Assembly: GCF_029868855.1 (NCBI RefSeq)
Contig: NZ_JARWOV010000298.1
Coordinates: 1 to 64,000, forward strand
Source of the DNA: Nocardia carnea
Lineage (GTDB): Bacteria; Actinomycetota; Actinomycetes; Mycobacteriales; Mycobacteriaceae
Length of the DNA stretch: 64,000 nucleotides
Reading direction: 5' to 3'
A model generated the notes under the pieces. It was not told the origin of the DNA. It searched no databases and was given only the letters and a program-made list of their open reading frames with translations. A program made the position numbers and the translations under genes. Of this stretch, positions 18,001 to 27,317 are shown one piece after another; positions within the stretch are counted from its first letter, which is position 1; each line of letters begins with the position of its first letter.

Positions 18001-19569
18001 ATGACCGATGCCCCGGTTCCCACCATCACCTGCGGTGGACGTGTTCGGGTACAGCCCGAGGCACACGACCGGGCGGGGAGGCTCGCTGCCGCACTCGCCG
18101 ACTCGGGTATCGGGCGCGGTGACCGGGTAGCGGTCATGGCACGGAACGACATCGAATTCCTGGAGATCTCGCTCGCGATCGCCACGTGCGGCGGTAATCC
18201 GGTTCCGATCAACACCCGCTGGCGGGCGGCGGAGGTCGCCCATGTACTCGGCGACAGCGGTGCAGACCTGGTTCTCGCGCACACCGAGTTCGTGCCCGTT
18301 GTCGAGGCTGCCCGCGAGCAGCTCGGGAACGATATGCGGCTGCTCGAGGTGGCCATGCCCGAGGAGCTGATAGCCGAGGCGAAACTGGACCGGTCGCTGG
18401 TGCGGCCGACCGGTCGCCACCCGTTGCTCGAGCAGTGGATCGACGCGCAACCCGAGCCACTCGGATACGTCGAGGGCGCAATCGCCGACTCGATGGGGCT
18501 GATCTACACCTCGGGTACCACCGGCGCCCCCAAAGGAGTATTCCGGGAGCGGATGAGCCCGCAGCAACTACTGTCCGTTGCCGGCGGCACTGCGCAGCGG
18601 ATGGGCCTGGCCTCCGGCGGTCGGATGCTCGTCGCCGGCCCGCTGTACCACACCAGCCCGAACGCCGTCGCCGTGCTGGGACTGCGCATGGGCACCGATA
18701 TCACGATCATGCCCCGCTGGAACTCCGAGAGGTTTCTCCAGCATATCGACCGTGGCCGTATCCAGCAGGCCAAGGTGGTGCCCACCATGCTGTCGCGGCT
18801 GCTGTCACTACCGGCGGACGTCCGGGCGAGCTACGACGTGTCGAGCCTGACGCACCTCATCCATTCCGCCGCCCCGTGCCCCCCGGCGGTGAAGCGGGCC
18901 GCGATCGACTGGTTCGGTGAAGCCCTGTGGGAGTTCTACGGCAACACCGAGACGGGAACAGTCACCTGGATCTCGGCATCGGAGTGGCTGGAGCATCCGG
19001 GATCGGTCGGCCGGCCCGTAGATGGTTCGGCCGTGCTGATTGCCGACGAGCACGGCAACCCATTACCCTCCGGTGCCACCGGTCGCGTCTACGTGCGCAG
19101 CGCCGACTACTGGCCGCGGTTCACCTACCTCGACAAGGGGGCTCCCGAAAGCCCGGTCGAGGACATGGTCTGGGTGGGCGATCTCGGCCACGTCGACGAG
19201 GACGGCTGGTTGTACCTGGCGGGCCGCTCCAGCGAGGTCATCATCCGCGGCGGTGTGAACGTCTACCCCGCCGAGATCGAGAACGCGATCATGGCGCTGG
19301 CGGGCGTGGAAGACGTCGCGGTCCTCGGCCTGCCCGATAGCGGTGACCTCGGCGAGGCCGTCACCGCCTACATACTTGCCCGGCCCGGCGCCGCCCTCGA
19401 TCCCGGCGGTATACGCGCAGCACTCCGGGACCGGATCGCGGACTACAAGGTGCCCACCGCGGTACATCTCGTCGACGAACTCCCCCGCGATGATTCCGGC
19501 AAGGTCTACAAGCGGCGCCTCCGCGATCGTGCGGCCGAACCGGCGTCCGAGCCGCCGGCGCCGTCCTGA
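18001..19569 (+). CDS. Class I adenylate-forming acyl-CoA synthetase
   Basis: A 522-residue AMP-binding enzyme. Signature motifs are LIYTSGTTGAPKG (A3), YGNTETG (A5), the hinge region LAGRSSEVIIRGGVNVYPAE and a catalytic Lys in DDSGKVYKRRL. The N-terminus is short, lacking about 30 residues found in many FadD proteins. It would activate a carboxylic acid via an acyl-adenylate and load it on CoA; the substrate cannot be told from sequence. It stands alone after the sulfate operon (53-bp gap) and converges on a HAD gene, and is not part of the conserved backbone. Confidence 0.88.
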   Translation: MTDAPVPTITCGGRVRVQPEAHDRAGRLAAALADSGIGRGDRVAVMARNDIEFLEISLAIATCGGNPVPINTRWRAAEVAHVLGDSGADLVLAHTEFVPVVEAAREQLGNDMRLLEVAMPEELIAEAKLDRSLVRPTGRHPLLEQWIDAQPEPLGYVEGAIADSMGLIYTSGTTGAPKGVFRERMSPQQLLSVAGGTAQRMGLASGGRMLVAGPLYHTSPNAVAVLGLRMGTDITIMPRWNSERFLQHIDRGRIQQAKVVPTMLSRLLSLPADVRASYDVSSLTHLIHSAAPCPPAVKRAAIDWFGEALWEFYGNTETGTVTWISASEWLEHPGSVGRPVDGSAVLIADEHGNPLPSGATGRVYVRSADYWPRFTYLDKGAPESPVEDMVWVGDLGHVDEDGWLYLAGRSSEVIIRGGVNVYPAEIENAIMALAGVEDVAVLGLPDSGDLGEAVTAYILARPGAALDPGGIRAALRDRIADYKVPTAVHLVDELPRDDSGKVYKRRLRDRAAEPASEPPAPS

Positions 19570-19605
19570 TCCGCTGCCGCACCGGACCACCCCGAGACCT
19601 ACTGC

Positions 19606-19623
19606 TCGCGGCCCGAGCCGCGA
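19606..19623. terminator. Hairpin between convergent genes
   Basis: TCGCGGC-CCGA-GCCGCGA forms a perfect 7-bp stem with a 4-base loop in the 86-bp gap between the convergent acyl-CoA synthetase and HAD genes. There is no U-tract on either side, so its role as a bidirectional terminator is inferred from position. Confidence 0.4.
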
Positions 19624-19655
19624 TGCCCGCAGCGGCGCACGGCCGGCGAACCTGT

Positions 19656-20453
19656 TCAGAACCAGCGTTCCAGGACGGCGGCCACGCCGTCGGCGGTGAC
19701 ATCGGCGGTCACCTCGTCGACGATGCCGTGCAGTTCGACGGGCGCGTTCGCCATGGCGACCGAATGCCCGGCCCAGGCGAACATTTCGCGGTCGTTGAAT
19801 CCGTCCCCGATGGCCAGGGTGGCCTCGCGCGGGATGTCCAGTTCCCGGCGCAGCCGCTCCAATGCCCAGCCTTTGGACACCCCTGCCCGGGAAATCGTGA
19901 GCCACGGCCCGAACTCACCGTGAACCCAGCTGATCCCCGGAACGGCCAGCGTTTCCAGCAGTCGGCGCATCTCGGTGACAGAACCCTCGGGCCACCAGCA
20001 GTTCAGCCTCGGGGTGGGCACACTACAGAGGGTGTGGTGATCGACCACCAGGTATTCCCCGCCGGCGTAGTACTCGCCGGGACTCGTACCGGTCGCCCAG
20101 AAACCCGATCCCACCTGCTCCGCGGTGAAAATCATATCCGGAAACATTTCCCACAGCGCCGTCACCGCCGGCCGCGGATCGAAGGTGTGCACCGCGGTCG
20201 GCTCGACGGCTTCGATATCGATGTGCACCGCCCCGTTCGAGCAGATGGCGTGCCCGCGCACGAGACCCAGTTCGGCGAGCACCGGACGCGTGGTGACCAC
20301 GGTCCGCCCGGTACTCACCACTACATGCGCTCCCGCCGCAACCGCCGACCGAACGGTTGCCGCTACCCGATCGGTAACCGGCGCACCGGTTTTCAGCAAG
20401 GTACCGTCCACATCCAACGCGATCAGCCGCGGTGGGCCCCCGTCTACGTCCAC
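19656..20453 (-). CDS. HAD-family (Cof-type) phosphatase
   Basis: A 265-residue class IIB HAD hydrolase. Motif I is ALDVDGTLLK with the nucleophile Asp, motif II is VVSTGR, and motifs III/IV appear as SKGWALERL and AIGDGFNDREMFAWAG. The Cof subgroup dephosphorylates sugar phosphates or flavin-type substrates. GTG 20453 has a GGGAGAA site 8 bases upstream. Nothing next to it fixes the substrate. Confidence 0.9.
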   Translation of the reverse strand: MDVDGGPPRLIALDVDGTLLKTGAPVTDRVAATVRSAVAAGAHVVVSTGRTVVTTRPVLAELGLVRGHAICSNGAVHIDIEAVEPTAVHTFDPRPAVTALWEMFPDMIFTAEQVGSGFWATGTSPGEYYAGGEYLVVDHHTLCSVPTPRLNCWWPEGSVTEMRRLLETLAVPGISWVHGEFGPWLTISRAGVSKGWALERLRRELDIPREATLAIGDGFNDREMFAWAGHSVAMANAPVELHGIVDEVTADVTADGVAAVLERWF

Positions 20454-20741
20454 CCGTCGATTCTCCCGCGAACCCGCCGCCCGGGCACCGGATTTTCCGG
20501 ATCCACCCTGCCGCCCGCTGTCCGGCCCGCCGGATGGATCCCGAACTCTCGAACTCGGCGCAGGTACGCACGCCGGTCATCGATGGACCGATCTGTGCGG
20601 TCCGCACACCTCGTCGAGCGCCGAGCACGATTTTCAGCTGAACCGTAGTCCGAATCCGCCCGGAGTGAGCTCGGGCACCGGCCGGCCGCTGCGCCGGGTT
20701 ACGGCCCTCGCCAACAGTGCCTCGGCAAGATGGGTACGAGG

Positions 20742-22940
20742 TCAGTTATCGGAACCTCCGCCCGAGGATTTCCCGCGCGAGCCCTTGCCCCGAGAGGAAG
20801 CGCCGTCACTGCCGGAGGAACTGGAGCCGCCCGAATCGGAGCCCCGGGATTTCGAGCCCTTCGACGAATCGGAGCCGCTGGAATCCGAGTCACCGGCACT
20901 CGAGCGACTGCCGCCGAAACCACCGAAGCCGCCGGAATTACTGTTCGAGCCGCCGGACGAGTCGGATCCTCCGGAGGAAATCCCGCCCGGGCCGATGTCC
21001 GAGCCGCCGAAACCGCCCCCTCCGAAACCACCCGAATCGCCTGCGCCGGAGCCACCGGAACCGAAACCACCCGAGTCACCCATGCCGTAACCGCCCGAAT
21101 CGCCTGTTCCGTAACCGCCCGGAACACCCGTGCCGTAGCCACCGGGGTTTCCCGTGCCGACGCCGCCTGGGTCTCCCGCTCCGGAACCGTCCGAAGTGCC
21201 CGCACCGGATCCGTCGTCCCCGGACCCCGGCTCCGGGGTGTCACCCGGGCCTCCCGGCGCCGACCATCCGCCGCCCGGCTCCGACCCCTCGCTACCCGGT
21301 GCCGACCAGTTGCCTCCCGGCGATTCACCGCCACCGGACCAGCTCCCACCCGGTACTTCCGGCACTCCCGGGTTACCGGTATCCGGTACTTCCGGCGCTC
21401 CCGGGTTACCGATATCCGGCAGTACCGGGACCGAGCCGGCTCCGTTGTCCGAACCGGGTTCCGGCTCATCGGTTTCCCCACCGGGCTGTTCACCGGGCGG
21501 ATCGACAACGGGCGTATCGTCCGGATCGGGGCTACCGGGAAGTTCGCCGCCGGGAGCCTCCGGTTCCGCGGGGCCCGGATCGGGCCGCGCCGGGATACCG
21601 GGCCGTTCGAAGGGGATCGGATTCCGGAATCTCGCCGGATCGCTGTAGCGGGATTCGTTGTCCGCGTGCCGGTCGCGGGGTGAGGTGTGCGAATCCGCCC
21701 GGTCGCCATCGTGACCCGGTGCCGGCTTCGCCGGTGCGGCCGCGGCCCCGGGCATGGGTGGCCCGTACGGACGCGACACCCCCGCGGGCACGATACGCGG
21801 CCCGGTGTTCAGCGGCGCGTAGGAAACACTCCATCCGGTGCCGGAGCGTTCCACCTGTGCCTCGCCGTGAATTTCGTACAGCACCGCGCCCGGCGTCTGT
21901 AGCGGCATCCGGTCCTGGTCGGGCACCACGGTATCGGCGGCACCATTACCCAGGATGGTGGCCGCGGACATGGCGACCGCCGAGAATACGGCGGCGCCGG
22001 AGAAGATCGGGGCGTGTCTGCCCCGGGAGGAGGCGGCCAGCGGAACGCTCTCCGCGGCCATGGCGGCGGCGCCGAGTGCCACACAGTGCGCCGAATCGGC
22101 GGCGATCGTCACCGGCAAGCCCAGTTCGGCGAGAGTTTCGGCGACCTGCGGGGGGCGGGCGGCGCCGCCGACCACCAGGATGCGGCCGATATCGGACAGC
22201 GCGACCCCGGCCGAGCGCACCGCGCCGCGCACCACCTCGAGCGAATCCCGGATATGTTCGCGGCGCAGGCCTTCGGGGTCGACGAAGGACATCAGCGAAA
22301 CAGCGCCGGTTCCGGGCTCGGCCGGGCCGATGGCCCGGTCACCCGCGCAGCGGGCGATCATCGCCCCCAGCGGCCGGCCACCGAATTCGTAGGAGCGCAC
22401 CGGCTTTCCGACCACCGGATGATCCGGCCAGTCCAGCCCGGTGCGCACCACCGCGACGTCGAGGCTGTTCCCGCCCAAGTCGTAGACCAGGACGAACCCC
22501 GTGTCCAGCGGTCCGTGTTCGGTATCGAGCCAATGCGCGGCGGCCACCGGTTCCGGAACCAGCTGGACATGCCCGGCACCCGCGAGGTCGAGGCTCTGCC
22601 GGAGCAGGTCGAGTTGTTTGGCGCTGTACCCGGCCGGATGGGTGGCGACCACTCCGGCCGCCGGTTCGGCGGCGACCAGGCCCTGTACCACCGAGGCGAA
22701 GATGGTGGTCGGCGACCAGATCCGGCCGTCGACGTAGACCGATTCAGGGTCGCGGCCCAGGTCGGCGAATTCGCTTACCGCCGTGGAGAATCGGGTGATT
22801 CCGCCGAGGCGCGCACTCCCGCGGTCGTCGAATCCGACCGCCGTTCGCCGTGTCCGCACGATCGGCCGGGCGTCGTACTCGCCGACCCGTGCCGAGACCA
22901 CGTTCACAGTGCCGATGCTGATACCCAGCCCAGAAGTCAT
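20742..22940 (-). CDS. Hsp70-like protein with long Gly/Pro/Ser-rich tail
   Basis: 732 residues from ATG 22940, preceded by GGGATGG. The N-terminal ~320 residues are an actin/Hsp70 ATPase fold: GLGISIGTVNVVSARVG, phosphate-2 loop VYDLGGNSLDVAVV and adenosine loop ILVVGGAARPP. There is no Hsp70 peptide-binding domain. A hydrophobic stretch (FSGAAVFSAVAMSAATILG) could be a membrane anchor. The last ~330 residues are low-complexity, first Pro-rich and then Gly/Ser-rich with GGYGTGDSGG-like repeats, and probably disordered outside the membrane. Cell-envelope function is inference only. Confidence 0.82.
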   Translation of the reverse strand: MTSGLGISIGTVNVVSARVGEYDARPIVRTRRTAVGFDDRGSARLGGITRFSTAVSEFADLGRDPESVYVDGRIWSPTTIFASVVQGLVAAEPAAGVVATHPAGYSAKQLDLLRQSLDLAGAGHVQLVPEPVAAAHWLDTEHGPLDTGFVLVYDLGGNSLDVAVVRTGLDWPDHPVVGKPVRSYEFGGRPLGAMIARCAGDRAIGPAEPGTGAVSLMSFVDPEGLRREHIRDSLEVVRGAVRSAGVALSDIGRILVVGGAARPPQVAETLAELGLPVTIAADSAHCVALGAAAMAAESVPLAASSRGRHAPIFSGAAVFSAVAMSAATILGNGAADTVVPDQDRMPLQTPGAVLYEIHGEAQVERSGTGWSVSYAPLNTGPRIVPAGVSRPYGPPMPGAAAAPAKPAPGHDGDRADSHTSPRDRHADNESRYSDPARFRNPIPFERPGIPARPDPGPAEPEAPGGELPGSPDPDDTPVVDPPGEQPGGETDEPEPGSDNGAGSVPVLPDIGNPGAPEVPDTGNPGVPEVPGGSWSGGGESPGGNWSAPGSEGSEPGGGWSAPGGPGDTPEPGSGDDGSGAGTSDGSGAGDPGGVGTGNPGGYGTGVPGGYGTGDSGGYGMGDSGGFGSGGSGAGDSGGFGGGGFGGSDIGPGGISSGGSDSSGGSNSNSGGFGGFGGSRSSAGDSDSSGSDSSKGSKSRGSDSGGSSSSGSDGASSRGKGSRGKSSGGGSDN
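21351..21416 (-). repeat. Two tandem 33-bp copies in the Hsp70-like tail
   Basis: Positions 21351-21383 and 21384-21416 are direct repeats differing at two bases. They encode two copies of an 11-residue unit, (D)(T/I)GNPG(A/V)PEVP, in the Pro-rich part of the Hsp70-like protein. Such in-frame tandem repeats can change copy number by slippage. Confidence 0.75.
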
Positions 22941-23306
22941 TTGCCATCCCGTCAACGCACCGAGACCACGTCCTGCGAAAAAGCCATGGGCGCGGTCGTT
23001 TTCCAAACAGCGACCACAGGTTAGCTGCACGGACCCTGATTAATCGAATAATCGGCGATGAAAGTTGAAGTTACGGAACAACTCCCCGAATATCGGCAGT
23101 AAAACAAACCGGCAGTCCAATTGCGAGTAACCCACAAAATCGGTTCTGAACTGGCATTTTCACAGAAATGGACAGTGATACATCATCGTCCACTGAGGTG
23201 GCCGCACGTAACCCCTACTGACGCCGACACATGCGTCCGGGTACGACTACCCAGCGGTAACCAATCAATTGCTACCCCGGCGGAATTCGCACCGCGCAAA
23301 CGCAGA
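22941..23306. other. Intergenic region upstream of the Hsp70-like gene
   Basis: A gap of about 370 bases, clearly more AT-rich than its surroundings between roughly 23030 and 23200. It contains an imperfect palindrome GATTAATCGAATAATC (23038-23053) and a TAACCT -10-like element for the minus strand near 23018-23023. No ORF with coding character or RNA gene was recognised. Confidence 0.5.
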
Positions 23307-23337
23307 CCGCCCGCCCGGTGCGATACCGGACGGGCGG
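23307..23337 (-). terminator. Hairpin terminator after the FprB-like gene
   Basis: CCGCCCG-c-CCGGT and ACCGG-a-CGGGCGG form a 12-bp stem with one C/A mismatch and a 5-base loop, starting 18 bp after the stop of the minus-strand ferredoxin reductase gene. No long U-tract follows, as is common in actinobacteria. Confidence 0.55.
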
Positions 23338-23354
23338 GAAACTGGAAGGTTGCC

Positions 23355-24944
23355 TCAGGCGCGAGCGAACAGGCGGCGCGCCGGCTTGGCGGTACGGGTC
23401 ACCGCGCCCGCGGCCCGGACCTGCGGCCGGCGCTGCCGCAACAGCCGGTCGAACGCCTCCGGGCCACCCGCGGGCTCGGCCAACCGGCCGGCGTTGAAAT
23501 CGTCGGCGAGTTGCTGCACGGTTTCCTGGGCACAGGATTTGTTGGTGCCGATGAACCCGGTGGGACCGCGCTTGATCCAGCCGGTCACATACGCGCCCGC
23601 GAGCACCTCGCCCTCCGGACGCACCAGCACCCGGCCGGCCCGGTTCGGGATGATCCCGCGCTGTTCGTCGAACGGCAGACCCGGTGTGGGTACACCGCGG
23701 TAGCCGACCGAGGTGAGCACCAGCCCCGTCTCGAGCAGATCGGTATCGCCCGTGGCAACCGCACGGACCCGGCCGTCGTCCCCCGGAACCAGCGCGGTCC
23801 GGTCCACCTCGATACCGGTGACGACATCCGGTCCGAAGATCCGGCTCGGCGCGCTCTGGTAACGGAATACGATCCGGCGGCGCTGCCCGAACGGCCGCTC
23901 GGCGACCCGGTGCAACAGTTTCAGCTTCTGCTCCACCTGATACGGCAGGTCGCCGGTGAGCGGCGGCAGGTCGCCCTCGATGGCGATATCCACATCGGCA
24001 CCCAGCAACCCGACGAACTCCGGGACGGTGAAGGCCGATTCGGCCGGACCACGCCGCCCCAGCACCACGACCTCGCGTACTTCGCTGCGCCGCAGGGCCT
24101 CGAGGGCGATAGGCGAGATATCGCTACCGGCCAGAGTTTCCGGATCGGTGGTGAGAATCCGGGCCACGTCCAGCGCGACATTCCCGTTGCCGACCACGAC
24201 GACCCGGCGCTGGGACAGATCGAAATCATGCTCGGCATGGTCGGGATGCCCGTTGTACCAGGCGACGAAATCGGTGGCCGAGACGTTTCCGGCCAGACCT
24301 TCACCGGGGATGCCGAGCTTACGGTCGGCGGAGGCACCGACCGCGTACACGACCGCATGATGGTAGGCGAGCAGCTCTTCGTGCGAGATATGTTTGCCGA
24401 TCTCGATATCGAAGTACGAACCGAATCCGGGCTGCCGCGACATCACGTCGAACAGATCGGCGACCTTGCGGGTCTTCCCGTGATCCGGTGCCACACCGTA
24501 GCGAGCCAGGCCGTAGGGAACCGGCAGCCGGTCGAACACCGTCACCCGCACATCCGGCTGGGTGAGCAGTTCGTCGGCGGCGTACATGGCCGAGGGCCCG
24601 GAGCCGACCACCGCGACCCGCAGCGGGCCGCGGCCGGCGGTATCGATCGGCGGCGCCGGTACCGGTTTGGCGAGAATCGGGCGCGGTCGCGACTGCCGGT
24701 AGAAGTCGGCGTTGATCTCGATGAACGGCTTCTGCTCGTCGGTCAGCTTCTTCGACGAGGTGATGGCGTCCACCGGGCAGGCCGAGGCGCAGGCGCCGCA
24801 GTCCACGCAGGAAGCCGGGTCGACGTAGAGCATTTCCGCGGTCCGGAAATCCGGTTCGTCCGGGGTCGGATGGATGCAGTTGACCGGGCAGGCGTAGACG
24901 CAGGAGGCGTCGCTACAGCACGACTGGGTGACGACGTAGGGCAT
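23355..24944 (-). CDS. FprB-like ferredoxin-NADP reductase with fused ferredoxin
   Basis: 529 residues. The N-terminal ~75 residues form a ferredoxin domain with two cluster motifs (CVYACPVNCIHP and CVDCGACASACPVDAI). The rest is an adrenodoxin-reductase-like flavoprotein with FAD motif VAVVGSGPSAMYAADELL and NADP motif VVVVGNGNVALDVARIL. It would pass electrons from NADPH to its own clusters and on to an acceptor. The gene directly follows (16 bp) an AurF-like diiron oxygenase, the same pairing as fprB and Rv0885 in M. tuberculosis as I recall, so the oxygenase is a likely electron acceptor. Confidence 0.92.
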   Translation of the reverse strand: MPYVVTQSCCSDASCVYACPVNCIHPTPDEPDFRTAEMLYVDPASCVDCGACASACPVDAITSSKKLTDEQKPFIEINADFYRQSRPRPILAKPVPAPPIDTAGRGPLRVAVVGSGPSAMYAADELLTQPDVRVTVFDRLPVPYGLARYGVAPDHGKTRKVADLFDVMSRQPGFGSYFDIEIGKHISHEELLAYHHAVVYAVGASADRKLGIPGEGLAGNVSATDFVAWYNGHPDHAEHDFDLSQRRVVVVGNGNVALDVARILTTDPETLAGSDISPIALEALRRSEVREVVVLGRRGPAESAFTVPEFVGLLGADVDIAIEGDLPPLTGDLPYQVEQKLKLLHRVAERPFGQRRRIVFRYQSAPSRIFGPDVVTGIEVDRTALVPGDDGRVRAVATGDTDLLETGLVLTSVGYRGVPTPGLPFDEQRGIIPNRAGRVLVRPEGEVLAGAYVTGWIKRGPTGFIGTNKSCAQETVQQLADDFNAGRLAEPAGGPEAFDRLLRQRRPQVRAAGAVTRTAKPARRLFARA

Positions 24945-24960
24945 CGAGTGGACCCGTCGC

Positions 24961-25980
24961 TCAGGCGGCCGCGCCGGACACGGCGCGCAGCGGTTCGGAA
25001 CGGTACCGGGTGGTGTGCCCGGCGATACCCAGCACCTTCCAGACCCGCTTGGCGATCGGGTTCATCAGGCCGATGTCCTCGGCCAGGGCGCGCACATCAC
25101 CGAAGTAGTCGCTGAAGGTCTGCTTGGCCTCGGCGGAACCGTAGAACAGTTCCTTGCGCACGCTCTTCGGGATATCGAATTCCTCGAAGAAGGTCTTGGG
25201 CGGGGTCGCGATGGCGCGGCCCAGGATCCACATGATCACCGGCATGGCCAGCGACAGCACGAATTTGTTGCGCCGCGAGGATTCCGGTACGTGCTGCTTG
25301 AGGAATTCGTGCGCGAAGGAGATGTGGCGGGCTTCCTCGGCCACGTGGATGGCCATCACACCGCGCATGATCGGGTGCACTTCCTCGCCGGAGCGCAGGA
25401 TGTCCTTCTGGATGTGGTCGATCGGCTCTTCGCCGGCCAGTACGGCCATGAAGAACAGGTTCGGGAAGGCGACCGCGACCGGTACCGCGAGGTGGCGCAG
25501 CTGCCGGACCAGCGGGCCCATCCCGGGTACGTCGACGCCGATCCGGTTCACCATCTCCTGGAACATCAGGGTGTGGTTGTGCTCCTCGATCATCTCGTGG
25601 GAGCAGTAGCGGAACTCCGGGTCACCGTTGGGCAGCCCGAAGACGTGCTGCATCATGCCGCTGATCAGGATGGCCTCGAACTGCAGCCCGACCTTGGCGA
25701 CATTGGCCTGGCGGTACTTGCCGAGTTCGATCTTCTGTTCCTGCGACAGCGCCTGATACCAGGGGTGCCGGCCGAGGGTGTCGGCGGAAACGGGCAGGAT
25801 CCAGCGTTCCGGCCGCGCGTTCACGTCGAAGTCCGGGTGGTCCCAGTCGATATCTTCGAACGGGTCGAAATGCCGGTTGACCGAGCCTTCCGACAGCAGC
25901 AGCAGCTTTTCCGCGTACTCCTGGGCCTGCGCGACCAGCTGGTCGTCGGAGACCGTGGTGGCTGAAGACGTCATCGTCAT
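24961..25980 (-). CDS. AurF-like diiron oxygenase
   Basis: 339 residues, in the AurF/p-aminobenzoate N-oxygenase (ferritin-like) family. Carboxylate/His ligands are visible in EMIEEHNHTLMFQEM and VAEEARHISFAHEFL. Two hydrophobic helices (VPVAVAFPNLFFMAVLAG and VLSLAMPVIMWILG) fit the core or peripheral membrane contact. ATG 25980 is favoured by GAGAGG upstream; a second ATG lies at 25974. It precedes the FprB-like reductase in a two-gene unit. The family oxidises amines or does other O2 chemistry; the substrate here is unknown. Confidence 0.86.
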   Translation of the reverse strand: MTMTSSATTVSDDQLVAQAQEYAEKLLLLSEGSVNRHFDPFEDIDWDHPDFDVNARPERWILPVSADTLGRHPWYQALSQEQKIELGKYRQANVAKVGLQFEAILISGMMQHVFGLPNGDPEFRYCSHEMIEEHNHTLMFQEMVNRIGVDVPGMGPLVRQLRHLAVPVAVAFPNLFFMAVLAGEEPIDHIQKDILRSGEEVHPIMRGVMAIHVAEEARHISFAHEFLKQHVPESSRRNKFVLSLAMPVIMWILGRAIATPPKTFFEEFDIPKSVRKELFYGSAEAKQTFSDYFGDVRALAEDIGLMNPIAKRVWKVLGIAGHTTRYRSEPLRAVSGAAA

Positions 25981-26015
25981 GCCTCTCGTCAATGATTCCG
26001 GCTTAACTGTTTCCC

Positions 26016-26044
26016 ATAGTTACAGCTAAGGCGGGGTACGTCAA
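26016..26044 (-). promoter_or_regulatory. Putative promoter of the AurF-like/FprB-like pair
   Basis: On the minus strand TTGACG (26044-26039) is followed, 17 bases on, by AACTAT (26021-26016), close to primary-sigma consensus. The transcript would have a short leader with a GAGAGG ribosome site before ATG 25980. The adjoining TAACT-N9-AGTTA inverted repeat (about 26004-26022) overlaps the -10 and could be an operator. Confidence 0.5.
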
Positions 26045-26299
26045 CACGACGGTCCGCGCAACGGGATCACAGTCGACAACCGAAAGACATCACCGCAGCT
26101 CAACGCCGATATCGAGGGACATATCGACCTGCTGGGAGCTACCACTGCCGCAGGCCCGGGACCTACGACCCCACTCGCTCCCCGGGCTCTCCGGTCACAG
26201 CTACTTGCCGATTCGCCGGATGAACCGTGCAGCTCACGACGCAACCGGACCTGCTACGACCCATCGCCCGGCCGTGCAGGTCCGATCAGCACAGCTGCG
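26045..26299. other. Intergenic stretch downstream of cysA
   Basis: About 255 bases between the AurF-like promoter and the cysA stop. No ORF, RNA gene or convincing terminator was recognised. Confidence 0.5.
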
Positions 26300-27295
26300 T
26301 CACCCGACCGGCAGGTCCGGGATCCGGGTCGCGCGGGCATACACGGTCTCCCCTTCGGTCAGCCGCAGTGCCTCGGCATCACCGCGGGTCACCTGCGCGA
26401 CGAACAGATCCCCGGTGGCGGCATTGCGCATTTCCACGCGGACCTCGAACCCGAGCCGCACCACCCGTTCGATGGTCGCCCGCGTGACCCCCGCGGATTC
26501 CGCCGTCCCCTCGTAGGCGGCCAGCGCCATACTCGGATCCCGGCCGACCCGGATATCGTGCGGCCGCACCAGATGGCCGTTCAACCGCGCCACCGCCCCG
26601 AGGAAGGTCATGACGAATTCGCTGGCCGGCCGGTCGTAGACGTCTTCGGGACTGCCGACCTGCTCGATCCGCCCGGCGTTCATCACCGCGATCCGGTCCG
26701 CGACGTCGAGCGCTTCCTCCTGGTCGTGGGTCACCAGCACGGTGGTCACATGCACTTCTTCGTGCAGGCGGCGCAGCCAGGTGCGCAGATCCGCCCGTAC
26801 CTTGGCGTCCAGCGCGCCGAACGGTTCGTCCAGCAGCAGGACCTGCGGGTCCACGGCCAGCGCACGGGCCAGCGCCATCCGCTGGCGCTGGCCACCGGAG
26901 AGCTGCGCCGGATAGCGGTGCTGGAATCCGTCGAGCCCGACGATGCCCAGCAGTTCGTCCACCCGTTTCGCGATCTCGTTCTTGGGGCGTTTGCGGATGG
27001 TCAGGCCGAAGGCGACATTGTCGCGGACCGTCATATGTTTGAAGGCCGCGTAGTGCTGGAAGACGAATCCGATATCGCGTTTCTGCGGCGGTACCCGGGT
27101 GACATCGCGACCGCTGATGGTCACCACGCCCGAATCGAGGTTCTCCAGCCCGGCGATCGACCGCAGCAGGGTCGATTTACCGGAACCGGAGGGGCCGAGC
27201 AGCGCGGTCAGCTCGCCGGAGGGAATCTCCAGACTGACATCGTCGAGGGCGGCGAAAGAACCGTAGTTCTTGCGCGCGTTGGTCACGGTGATCAT
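26300..27295 (-). CDS. cysA: Sulfate/thiosulfate ABC transporter ATPase CysA
   Basis: A 331-residue ABC ATPase. Walker A is [15 protein letters not shown], the signature [15 protein letters not shown], Walker [13 protein letters not shown] and the switch His is in [11 protein letters not shown]-terminal TOBE-like regulatory domain follows. As the last gene of the sulfate operon it lies 22 bp after cysW and powers uptake of sulfate for the APS pathway encoded at 12436-17947. Confidence 0.95.
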   Translation of the reverse strand: MITVTNARKNYGSFAALDDVSLEIPSGELTALLGPSGSGKSTLLRSIAGLENLDSGVVTISGRDVTRVPPQKRDIGFVFQHYAAFKHMTVRDNVAFGLTIRKRPKNEIAKRVDELLGIVGLDGFQHRYPAQLSGGQRQRMALARALAVDPQVLLLDEPFGALDAKVRADLRTWLRRLHEEVHVTTVLVTHDQEEALDVADRIAVMNAGRIEQVGSPEDVYDRPASEFVMTFLGAVARLNGHLVRPHDIRVGRDPSMALAAYEGTAESAGVTRATIERVVRLGFEVRVEMRNAATGDLFVAQVTRGDAEALRLTEGETVYARATRIPDLPVG

Positions 27296-27317
27296 GGGCG
27301 GCCTCCGGCGTGCACGG

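Noticed and set aside
23121-25115. 664-codon open frame on the plus strand opposite the FprB-like gene (and similar long frames such as 33854-35878 and 36122-38029).
   Set aside because: High-GC codon-position bias keeps the opposite frames open. The translations are Arg/Gly/His-rich without family motifs, and the minus-strand genes are well recognised.
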